Shown here: piece by piece, positions 37,201 to 44,056 of the stretch | Numbering within the stretch: the stretch's first letter is position 1 | Layout: every line of letters starts with the position of its first letter | Source of the DNA: Lentisphaerae bacterium GWF2_50_93 | GTDB lineage: Bacteria; Verrucomicrobiota; Lentisphaeria; Victivallales; GWF2-50-93 | Reading direction: 5' to 3' | Assembly: GCA_001804815.1 (NCBI GenBank) | Contig: MHBI01000099.1 | Location: 248,001 to 312,000, forward strand | DNA length: 64,000 nt | Translations under genes and position numbers: made by a program | Notes under the pieces: model-generated | The model's database searches: none | What the model was told of the DNA's origin: nothing | What the model saw: the letters and a program-made list of their open reading frames with translations, nothing else

Positions 37201-40200
37201 CACAGCCGTGCAGTCTGCGCCGTAATTGATTGACTGGACTTTGGTTCCAGTTATGGTTCCATTTGCGCCTTCGACAAACGTGACGGTGTTGGTGTTGATT
37301 GCGAAGGTCGCGCTTATTTCATGATCGGCTTTTACATTCGCGAAATTGTAGGTTTTGACAGCACCGACGGATACGAAGTCGACAAGGACATCGGCAACAT
37401 GATAGTTGGCGATAGGTGTCATCGTGAAGACCTTGGATGCATTATAATTCACGAGAGACGTCGGAGTGATTGCCCCGCCAGCGCCGGCACTTGAAGTTAT
37501 CGTGTACTTGCTCTCTGCGAAATTCGCGGTAACTGTTCCGTCTGCGGTCAAAGTCGTAGTCGTGCTGGCAAGGGCGGCATTTGCTACTGTTGCACCTCCG
37601 GTGACGTCCCAATGGTCAAAGACATAACCTGTGGCGGGAGTTGCCTTGATCGGAATTGGCGAGGCCGTGACAACAGTGCCGCCGGCGATAGGAGTAGTTG
37701 ATCCATGGGTATCATTCGCCATAGTCAGCGTCGCCGTTGCCAGTGCGAAAGTCGCATCTATCGTATGGGTGGCTTTTACGGCAGTGAAAGTGTAGGTCTT
37801 GATTGCGCCGACGGATACGCTGTCGACAAGCACATCCTCTACGCGATAACCTGGATCAGGTGTTATCGTGAAGGTTTTAGAGGTGTTATAGTTTACGTCA
37901 GCGGTCGGAGTTATCGAACCATTTAAGCCGGCCGATGCTGCTATCGTGAATGTATTGATTGCGAAATTAGCAGTGACTGTGGCATTTGAAGTCAGAGTAG
38001 CGGTCGTGCCGGGAAGGGATGTGTCTGCAACTGCTGCGCCACCGGGAGTCCAGTCAACAAAATGATAACCTGTAGCGGGGGTGGCGGTGATCGCGACTGG
38101 GAAGCCGTCAAGGACATTGCCGCTGGCTGGAGTTACCGTTCCGCTTCCGGTTTTTGCCGTAGTCAGGGCCCAGAGGTTTATATAATTAGCGGTGACAGTA
38201 CCGGCTCCTGTCAGAGTCACTTTCGTGCTTGCGGAGCCTGGATTTGCGACTGTTGCACCGTCACCGACCGTCCAATAGTCGAAGGCAAATCCTGCTTTGG
38301 GTGTCGCCTTGATTGCAATCGGAGTGAATATGTTCACAGAGCTCGTTCCCGCAACAGGAGTTGTCGTCCCCTTGACAGGATCAGTCACCATCTCCAGATT
38401 CGCCTTTGCCAGTGCGAAACTCGCAACTATTGTGTGGGCTGATTTTACATTCGCAAAAGTATAGCTGGTGACCGCGCCGACGGATACGCCGTCGACAAGA
38501 ACATCGGCAACACGATAGTTGGCATCAGGTGTCATTGTGAAAGTCTTGGATGCATTATAATTCACGGAATCACTAGGTGTGATTGAACCGTTTCCGCCAT
38601 TCACCGATGATGTTATCGTATTTGTAATTATTGCGAAATTCGCAGTGACTGTCGCGTTTGCCGTCAGGGTCGCGGTCGTGCTGGAAAGCAGGTCGTTTCC
38701 AAGTACAGCGCCTATGGTGGCCGACCAGTTTACAAAATTATAACCTGTGGCAGGCGCAGCGCTGATGTCAACCGGGACGCCTGTGACCACGTTCTTATTG
38801 CCGATCAGGGGCGTTACCGTCCCGTTTCCAGTTTTCGCCATCGTCATGACGACACCGGCTGCGAAATTGGCGGTGACTGTCGCGTCACCTGACAGGGTCA
38901 CATTTGTATTTGCAGCAGCTGGATCTGCAACTACAGCTTCCGGACCACTGACTGTCCAGCCGGTAAAGGCATTGTTCGTGGCGGGGGTTGCTTTAATTGA
39001 AACTGGAGTGGCAGTGTTGACAGGGCCTGAAGCTGGAGTCGTTTTTCCAGTTCCGCTGCCACCAGTGGCCATAGTCAGATTCGCCTTGGTATGAGTGAAA
39101 TTCGCAGTGATGGTCTTTGCGGATGTGACATTCGTGAGCGTAAGAGGATTGTCCATGCTCGTTGTGAATCCCGTGCCAGTCCAGCCCGCAAAATCATAAT
39201 TGGGGTTGGGTGCTGCCGTCACCGGATCGGAGTCTGTCCCGTAATCGACGGCCTGGACTTTTGTTCCGGTGATGGTTCCGTTTGCGCCTTCGACGAATGT
39301 GACGGTATTGGTGTTGATTGCGAAAGTCGCATCTATCGCATGGTCGGCTTTTACATTGGTGAATTTGTAGCTGGTGACTGCGCCGACGGAGGTTCCATCG
39401 ACCTCCACATCGGCTACATGGTAGTTTGCTGAAGGTGTTATCGTGAAAGACTTGGAGCCGTAATAGTTCACGGATACAGCGGGACCGGCTGGAGCTATCG
39501 AACCGTTTGCACCGGCGGACACTGTTATTGTTTTGACGCTGATTGCGAAATTCGCAGTAACCGTGGCATTTCCGGAAAGAGTGACCGTGGTACTAGCGGC
39601 ACCAATGTCTGCGACCACAGCCTCCGGGCCACTGACAGTCCATCCGGTAAAATCATTTCCTGCCGTGGGGATTGCATTGATAACAATGGATTTGCCTGTG
39701 GTGACAGATGTTTTGCCTACGGCGGGAGTAGTTGTCCCATCTCCGATTTTGGCGATTGTCAGGTCGGCGGGAGGATTTGGGGAAACGGCATAGGTTGCCA
39801 CATAAGCCGAGAACTGGTTGCCTGCGGTTGTGAATCCTCCGCCGACGTAGAGATTGTCTCCAACGGGATCGAAGGCCATGGCGTAGATTTTATTGTTCGT
39901 CCCCGAACCGAGTGCGCTCCAGGCGGACCCGTTCCATTTTGCGATACAGTTTGCCGGTATGCCGCCTGCCGTTTCAAAACTGCCAGCAGCATAGAGATTT
40001 CCCAGGGAGTCGCATTTCACTGCAACGACAGGATCGCTAGTGTAAGGATAGGAAATTCCCGAACCGAGTGCGCTCCATGTGGAGGTTGCGGCGGTCCATT
40101 TTGCAAGGGCGTAGACTGAAACGCCTCCTGCCTTTTGGAACGAACCGGCCGTGTAAAGATTTCCGGTAGTAGGATCGCAGGCCATTGAATTTACCAGGCC

Positions 40201-42534
40201 GCTACTCATCCCCGAACCGAGCGCGCTCCAGTTTGTTCCGTTCCATTTTGCAATACGGTTGACCGTGACGCCGCCTGCAGTGATGAAGTCTCCGCCTGCA
40301 TAGAGGGTCGATGCATCGTGAAAAACCAGGGAGCGGACTCTGTCACTCGTCCCCGAACCAAGGGCGCTCCATGTGGGGCTGCCGCTTGGGGTAGTGCATT
40401 TGGCGATACGGTTGACCGCAACGCCTCCGGCAGTGCTAAAGTCTCCTCCAAGGTATAAGTTGTCGGAGGCGTCAAAGGCCAGCGAGTATACGGAACCGGA
40501 ACTGTTGGTTCCCGTTCCGATGGCATTCCATGCTCCATTCCACATTGCAATATTGTTTGCGGGCACGCCTCCGATTGTGCTGAAGCTGCCTCCAACGTAT
40601 AGCCTTCCCAATGAGTCGCAGGCCATAACGCTGATCCAGCTGTACTCGTCCAATCCTGTTCCTAGGGCGCTCCAGTTTGCGCCATCCCATTTTGCGATGC
40701 GGCTTGCCGGGACGATTCCAGCCATGGTGAATTTTCCGGTGACGTAGACGTTTCCGGAGGAGTCGCATGCCATGACCGACACATTCTCGTAGAGACTGCT
40801 TGATATGTTGTTCATGCCAGTCCCGAACGCATTCCATGATCCGTTCCACATTGCGATATTGTTTGCCGAACCGCCTCCGGCAGTAATGAAGCGTCCGCCG
40901 GCATATATGTTCCCGGACGGATCGCCCGCCAGGGCATATACATTATTATTTATTCCGGTTCCGAGTGCGCTCCAGACGGGACTGGTGTTTGGGTTACTAC
41001 ATATGGCGACATTGTTTGCCGGATCGACTCCTCCGGCAGTGCTGAAATATCCTCCGGCGCACAAGTTGCCCGAAGAGTCGAAAGCCAGGGAATACACTGA
41101 GCCGCTGGTTCCCGAATCGAGAGCGCTCCATGCGGAGCCGCTCCATCTGGCGACGCGGTTGACCGTTACACCGCCTGCGGTGATGAAGTCTCCACCTGCG
41201 AACAGATTATCCGAGGAGTCCAGAGCCAGGCAATTGACTGTGTTGTTCATTCCTGAACCGAGAGTGCTCCAGGCTGTGCCGTTCCATTTGGCAATGCGGT
41301 TTGCTGGAACGCCTCCGGCACTGGTGAAACCTCCGGCGGCATAGATGATGTCCGAAGAGTCACATGCCAGAGCCATGATGCCATAGTCCATTCCTGAACC
41401 AAGCGCACTCCATGCGGTGCCGTTCCATTTTGCAACACGGTTTGCGGCGACGCCTCCAGCGTATGAGAAGAATCCTGCGGCATACAGGTTGTCCGAGGAA
41501 TCGCATACCAGGGCATATACTTCATTATTCATTCCCCAGCCGAGAGCGCTCCATGCGGTGCCGTTCCATTTGGCTATGCGGGTTGCCGATACGCCTCCAG
41601 CGGTAGTGAAGCCTCCGCCGGCGTAGAGATTGCCCAGTGAGTCGAATGTTATTGCGTTTACACGGCCGTTCATTCCCGAACTGAGGCCGCTCCAATTAGC
41701 GCCATCCCATTTTGCGATGAAGTTGGCCGGGACGTTTTTTACGGCCGTGAAAAAACCGGCTATGTAGAGATTTCCGGAGTGATAAGCCATCGCTTTCACA
41801 TCTCCGTTTGTCCCCGGGATTTGCGTGTTGATGGGGGTCCAGTCCGCATCGCCTATGACGGGATCTATGCGTACAGGATATGTTGCGCCGGTGTCGTTGA
41901 CGGTGATTCCGATGGTGTTTGACGCCAGTGGGGACATCTCGGCGGGAAGAGTTTTACCTGCAGCGTCGGTCACATGTAGATTCGAGTAGGAGAGTTTCCT
42001 GCCGGAAGCGAGTTCGATGAGGAGGGCAGGACCTGAACCTGAGACCTTCGCGCCTGAAAGTTCAAGGTTGAGAAGCAGGGGGCCGTTCCCTGATGGACGT
42101 GAATTCACGATGAAATCCTGGCGGACTCCGTCGGCGGATGTCGAGAATTCCTCGGTGACACCGGTTCTGGAAAGACGGACAATGTTCCCCTCGGATGTGA
42201 TCTGTCCCTTTTCACCGGAGAGGTCCTGGAGCTGGCCAGCGCGGCCTACGGCAGCTATGCCCAGGGAAAATTCTCCTACGCCTTCGGACGAGGAGGTCGA
42301 ACGTATTTTGAGTCCATTGGCATCAATAGTCGCGTCGACTGCCTGCATCGAGCATTTGAGAAGAGCCTTTCCTTCAGCCATCCTTACAGTGTTTTCGGCT
42401 GGATCCATTGCCTTGTTGGCGCGCTGGGAAAGGGTCAAGCCAGGTTTTGCATCGGCTGAAGCATCCGCCCATGCAGGCGTATAATTAAAAAAAACAACGA
42501 AGCATAGAGCAAGCAACAAAAACGATCTTCTCAT
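31288..42534 (-). CDS. Giant secreted multidomain repeat protein (3748 aa)
   Basis: I chose the ATG at 42534, which starts a clear signal peptide (RRSFLLLALCFVVFFNYTPA, cut near AWA-DAS). A beta-rich N-terminal domain of about 210 residues comes first. Next are fourteen ~45-residue propeller-like repeats (NLYAGGxFxTAGGVxxNRIAKWNG type). Then come 22 InlB-like repeats of about 70-80 residues, then alternating PPC-type (WYIMVYGYKDFNN) and Fn3-like modules (YYYWVKAKNGSG). Near the C-terminus is a CnaB-like segment (TGIAGLTVGVRNPSTG) and a ~230-residue end shared with the protein at 59278. No LPxTG or membrane anchor is visible. It probably acts at the surface or outside the cell as an adhesin or polymer-binding protein; no enzymatic motif was recognised. 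Confidence 0.88.
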   Translation of the reverse strand: MRRSFLLLALCFVVFFNYTPAWADASADAKPGLTLSQRANKAMDPAENTVRMAEGKALLKCSMQAVDATIDANGLKIRSTSSSEGVGEFSLGIAAVGRAGQLQDLSGEKGQITSEGNIVRLSRTGVTEEFSTSADGVRQDFIVNSRPSGNGPLLLNLELSGAKVSGSGPALLIELASGRKLSYSNLHVTDAAGKTLPAEMSPLASNTIGITVNDTGATYPVRIDPVIGDADWTPINTQIPGTNGDVKAMAYHSGNLYIAGFFTAVKNVPANFIAKWDGANWSGLSSGMNGRVNAITFDSLGNLYAGGGFTTAGGVSATRIAKWNGTAWSALGWGMNNEVYALVCDSSDNLYAAGFFSYAGGVAANRVAKWNGTAWSALGSGMDYGIMALACDSSDIIYAAGGFTSAGGVPANRIAKWNGTAWSTLGSGMNNTVNCLALDSSDNLFAGGDFITAGGVTVNRVARWSGSAWSALDSGTSGSVYSLAFDSSGNLCAGGYFSTAGGVDPANNVAICSNPNTSPVWSALGTGINNNVYALAGDPSGNIYAGGRFITAGGGSANNIAMWNGSWNAFGTGMNNISSSLYENVSVMACDSSGNVYVTGKFTMAGIVPASRIAKWDGANWSALGTGLDEYSWISVMACDSLGRLYVGGSFSTIGGVPANNIAMWNGAWNAIGTGTNSSGSVYSLAFDASDNLYLGGDFSTAGGVAVNRIAKCTTPSGSPTWSALGSGTSDRVRSLVFHDASTLYAGGDFITAGGVTVNRIAKWNGTNWSALGSGMSSGLVNSMACDPTTGNLYTAGSFQKAGGVSVYALAKWTAATSTWSALGSGISYPYTSDPVVAVKCDSLGNLYAAGSFETAGGIPANCIAKWNGSAWSALGSGTNNKIYAMAFDPVGDNLYVGGGFTTAGNQFSAYVATYAVSPNPPADLTIAKIGDGTTTPAVGKTSVTTGKSIVINAIPTAGNDFTGWTVSGPEAVVADIGAASTTVTLSGNATVTANFAISVKTITVSAGANGSIAPAGPAVSVNYYGSKSFTITPSANYHVADVEVDGTSVGAVTSYKFTNVKADHAIDATFAINTNTVTFVEGANGTITGTKVQAVDYGTDSDPVTAAPNPNYDFAGWTGTGFTTSMDNPLTLTNVTSAKTITANFTHTKANLTMATGGSGTGKTTPASGPVNTATPVSIKATPATNNAFTGWTVSGPEAVVADPAAANTNVTLSGDATVTANFAAGVVMTMAKTGNGTVTPLIGNKNVVTGVPVDISAAPATGYNFVNWSATIGAVLGNDLLSSTTATLTANATVTANFAIITNTITSSVNGGNGSITPSDSVNYNASKTFTMTPDANYRVADVLVDGVSVGAVTSYTFANVKSAHTIVASFALAKANLEMVTDPVKGTTTPVAGTSSVNIFTPIAIKATPKAGFAFDYWTVGDGATVANPGSASTKVTLTGAGTVTANYINLWALTTAKTGSGTVTPASGNVLDGFPVAITATPATGYHFVDWTPGGAAVADTSLPGTTATLTSNATVTANFAINTFTIAASAGLNGSITPTADVNYNTSKTFTITPDPGYRVEDVLVDSVSVGAIKTYTFTAVKATHTIDATFALATATLTMANDTHGSTTPIAGGTVVTASPIPIKATPATGYVFDHWDVTGGATVANAALASTTTTLTADGTVTANFAESKYTITSSAGAGGAITPTSLVNYNASKVFTMTPIANYHVADVLVDFVSVGAVKTYNFANVKADHEISATFAINTNTVTFVEGANGTITGTKVQSINYGADCTAVTAVPNDDYEFLNWTGAGFTTTATNPLTVLKVTAAKTITANFKHIQKTLTMANDTHGTTTPAVPTLINTLTPYTIKATPKAGWAFKNWTVSDAAKASLASETSATTSVIITDNVTVTANFIGGSVLTMAKVGNGSTNPAVGTSNVITGTAFDISATPDVGYKFAGWSVSGGATVLEFLNPSTKATLTAAGKVTANFTLITNTITASAGANGTITPSGAIVVNDGLAKSFTIKPNTNYHIAEVLVDGVSIGAPITYNFTNVKEAHTIEASFTINTNTVIFVEGANGTITGPKVQAVDYNGSGTEVTAVPSTDYHFVNWTGTGFVTTNTNPLTVSGVKAPLTITANFAHRKATLTMASAGNGTVTPASGNVDIHTAIPIKAIPKAGYAFDHWEQSDSDVIIADTLAASTTATLNGLRLESTVTAYFLPGSVLTMAKGTGNGTFTPATGPVITGNLIPILATPAGGYHFTNWTVNSGGVTFDFDDPTAASTNVTVASTTAKLTANFAQNTNDLIMTVSPDGAGTATPVSTSGIAAGVAYPLKATPAAGWHFVKWTLLSGSATIANPTAAITTGTLTGGDTDTAELQAEFAHNTTTLTMAVIGNGGISGDISIGTNTVDTITDLTIIASPDAGSHFVNWTSTGGAVVADKTSDATTVRLTGPGTVTANFAIYDYSVVFESADILQGTIVGTTPQTAPFGGSCLPVKAIPLPGYHFVEWTGTGTFLPTSANPLTVIVDQAEDMVITASFARNQGNLTIDHTGTGTTIPASGSVIAVNTNEPQGISATDANFVNWTISGAGMIEDPLAQVTTVTLTGVDGDSSTACNVTATANYLPPALTPATPYNFNSVQFSRTTFTINAGDLTGITRMVVTTSFNGIDTEDCDLYVRPGLVPSIDEYYAKSTNAHTGEYIEVLNPAATNWYIMVYGYKDFNNVDITVTIYSDVPGLPTLLTASQNLPNKVTLSWDASANPAETYGYDIYRAKENSTDLATLIGSIPNGAPTPTTYDDTTALPGTIYYYWVRGNGDFGSSNFSTAAQGSLANGAPLTLANGVAVTVSGDIGTTRRYQISVPAGQSLLEINTTAGTGDCDLSVTKLVDASFLKYGVHVTNSETVNIDDPAADTYIISLYANTAYAGLSLTAKYYLAQPPPPTMVTASDGTYPCAIIVSWKASAGAAGYEVWRSATASSSQAVNIAEVSDISYIDVSNPISNPLSATATYYYFIKAKNAAGTSAYSANNSGYIARIPAAPATVTATKDTYFEKIAVTWSAVAGATSYLIYRNTTGVFNESDLIATENYVSNYTTYTYDDYGDVDPDPNTNIPNQKYYYWVKAKNGSGALNYKGDYGTIRPNGPATITASQGTLAEKIRISWSSVGPEMIISYNLYCDNVLVVPNIPATSYEYPVGALDTGTHEFKVEASFNSYYVSDFSPTCMGYAQNAVILPPAPTLKSVSNGEGNYVDVKWGEVPLALTYNLYRKINAGDPWDVAIMTNIPGSGATVSISDITGVAGQKYLYAVTAVNAIGEGPMSAAMTGYAANSSVEFFKGDPAIALGGAYKSETFFNIFVQPGCSRLVITLTPHLDATGSCDLYTKLGSYPTLTSYNARGVEGMPAGSESITIANPAEGMWYIMLYGASAYNNFDFSAAYYYATDILLTEVPANDQTVPFTATFKGKVQDEALTGIAGLTVGVRNPSTGLTYWIPTKTDANGIFSYSIPVSAEGEYTFDFTLSAIPDYTTSIASYTLKTKRTAGGIFDFAGYIPCETATFGKDFVIDLQEYMNLKNGFADGPPIDPITYGYCEDAWLYHSLVTTSMDPNITAKLDSGLYMLYYGSEGVSVGNCGNEILPENLGFKASPLMVHVAQDSLTDVLNGLKGFGLIDNELAATVEAGGIGVVVIAGLNNPPGEEMGGSNYDISLNAEEQIELLENIAGINPGTVTSFVPADDKKYDEVNTRLLHVRFDGDDRELGVRSSSFFEQYPAP
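34721..39768 (-). repeat. 22 tandem InlB-like repeats inside the giant protein
   Basis: Three unit types can be told apart. A has LTMAxxGNGTVTPxxG ... ATVTANFA. B has NTITxSAGANGSITP ... VLVDGVSVGAVTSYTF. C has NTVTFVEGANGTITG ... PLTVxxVxxAKTITANF. In protein order they read A B C A A B A A B A B C A A B C A A A A C A. They match the divergent InlB B-repeat type found in many bacterial surface proteins. Confidence 0.78.
39780..41825 (-). repeat. 14 propeller-like repeats inside the giant protein
   Basis: Each unit of about 45 residues reads roughly W-(S/N)ALGSGM-x-V-ALACDSSGNLYAGGxF-TAGG-x-NRIAKWNG. The same unit builds the visible N-terminal part of the protein at 59278-64000. Two beta-propellers or one long repeat rod are possible. 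Confidence 0.75.
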
Positions 42535-42676
42535 GATAGCCCCCGGATTATAAGTATGTATTTTTGAAATTGCTGGGGACGGTATCATCACCGTCCCCAG
42601 TGATATTGCCCCAAAGCACAGCGGTATTATACGGAAAAAACCCTCAGAAGTCAAGCCAAATCAAGGAAAACATTGG

Positions 42677-42803
42677 GTAAGCGTTAAGCTGGTAACGCAG
42701 CCTCATAAGTAGGGCGGTTTTTAAACCGCCAATCAAGTGTCGGGTTTAAACCCGACATACTTTATAGGAAAAACAGCCTCACTTCACCCAGCTTGACGCT
42801 TAC
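42677..42803. repeat. Compound palindrome with type B double hairpin (127 bp)
   Basis: The outer arms GTAAGCGTTAAGCTGG and CCAGCTTGACGCTTAC (one mismatch) enclose a 56-base core at 42707-42762, bounded by AAGTAGG and CATACTT. The core holds GGCGGTTTTTAAACCGCC and GTCGGGTTTAAACCCGAC and is a close reverse-complement copy of 27833-27889. It lies in the 418-base gap upstream of the giant gene, which otherwise holds only the terminator-like hairpin at 42903-42945. Confidence 0.68.
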
Positions 42804-42902
42804 AACATTGGGGCGGACTTAAAACGCTAAAGTGCAGGTTCTTGCTGGTAGTAGTCCTCCTCCGGAGCCTGTCGCGCGTTCTTTGATTTTCCTCATTATA
42901 AA

Positions 42903-42945
42903 GAATCTCCGGCCCGTCCGAAGGGGACGGGCGGCAGGAGATTAT
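42903..42945 (-). terminator. Strong hairpin after the PL22-like gene
   Basis: On the minus strand AATCTCC-TGCC-GCCCGTCC pairs with GGACGGGC-C-GGAGATT around a CCTTC loop, followed by CTTTATAA. It lies eight bases after the stop of the PL22-like gene. The stem is long and GC-rich, but the T-tract is short. Confidence 0.48.
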
Positions 42946-42952
42946 TTATTGT

Positions 42953-44050
42953 TCATCTCAATTTCATGAACAGTATCTTCGCATTGTCGGAAGCTACGCT
43001 CTCCTTGGCCGTGCAGAGGATGATGCTGCCCTTTTTGTTCAGTCTCGGATGAACATGGTAGATCTGGTTTTTCATTGAGCAGCAGACGGATGCGAGGATC
43101 TCCTTCTTTTTCGTCATGTTGTCGAACAGGATCACGTCGCTCTGGTTTTCCGTCTTGCGCCTGGTGTTCCCCCACCAGCAGGTGTCCATTATGAAAATGG
43201 AGCCGGAGGCGTCCGAGGCCACGTGGAGGTAGTCGTCCTGGTCCAGCAGCTCGCCGGTCTTCGCCTTCGGATTTACCAGTATTATGCCGCAGTCCTCCAT
43301 TTTTGAAACCGGATACCTTACCGCGACCACCCTGTGGCCGGCAGGCATTTCATGCCCTACGCATTCAATCAGCTCTCCTTTGTCGTTGTGCTTCTGCGGG
43401 TAGATCGGATAGTGGGCACCAGTTTTCCATTCGAGCAGATGCAGGCGGTCTGGAATCTGTTCGGTAGGTCCCTCGTGGCAGAAGAGAATCCTGCCGCTGT
43501 CGGAAAAGAACTGGGTATGGTTCGCAAAGAAATCGAATTCCTTCAGGAATACGATCTTTTCATTCCCAATGTCATAGACGAATATAGAAGTCTTTTCGAG
43601 TTTTGAGGCGGACTTGCTGAAGTTCACTCCTGTGAGATACTTGCCGTCGTCGCTCACGTTGAAAGGGCCCGAGAGCAGGGTGTCATCCGGAAACACCGCA
43701 TCTGAGAACCTCATGGATTTCTCAGGGATTGACACATGGCATATTTTATTGTCGAAAGGGATCAGTACAGTTTCAGTATTCCTGGCATGTCCCGACACCA
43801 CGAATTCGGCATATGGATCTTTCGCTGAAGTGAACGAAGAGGACCATTTGTCCAAGTCCAGTACCGTTACATGCCTCTTCTGATCAGGATAGTATTTGTT
43901 CAAGGAGATCTTTCCATCCCTGCGGCTGTAGAAGATGAAATATTTCCCGTCCTTGCTCCAGACATCGCTGGTGTAATACGGTATGAAGTTGACGGCATTG
44001 TCGTATCCGACGAGCCTGCTGTCCTTGACGAGTTGCGATTTGATTTCCAT
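42953..44050 (-). CDS. Oligogalacturonate-lyase-like (PL22) beta-propeller protein
   Basis: The 365-residue protein has no signal peptide. It shows repeated blade-like motifs (DVWSKDGKYFIFYSRRDG, FNVSDDGKYLTGVNF, HTQFFSDSGRILFCHEGP, HVHPRLNKKGSIILCTA). The histidines in HTQFF, CHEGP, GHEMPAGH and HVHP recall the Mn-binding histidines of the PL22 oligogalacturonate lyases, which cleave unsaturated digalacturonate in the cytoplasm. It starts six bases after the stop of the large glycosidase-like gene, so they share a transcript. PL22-like folds also include proteins of unknown activity, so the substrate is tentative. Confidence 0.7.
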   Translation of the reverse strand: MEIKSQLVKDSRLVGYDNAVNFIPYYTSDVWSKDGKYFIFYSRRDGKISLNKYYPDQKRHVTVLDLDKWSSSFTSAKDPYAEFVVSGHARNTETVLIPFDNKICHVSIPEKSMRFSDAVFPDDTLLSGPFNVSDDGKYLTGVNFSKSASKLEKTSIFVYDIGNEKIVFLKEFDFFANHTQFFSDSGRILFCHEGPTEQIPDRLHLLEWKTGAHYPIYPQKHNDKGELIECVGHEMPAGHRVVAVRYPVSKMEDCGIILVNPKAKTGELLDQDDYLHVASDASGSIFIMDTCWWGNTRRKTENQSDVILFDNMTKKKEILASVCCSMKNQIYHVHPRLNKKGSIILCTAKESVASDNAKILFMKLR

Positions 44051-44056
44051 TGATGT

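Noticed and set aside
39780..41825. Regularly spaced DNA repeats that could suggest a CRISPR array
   Set aside because: The period is about 135-150 bases, the units are coding and diverged, and there are no identical short repeats or cas genes.
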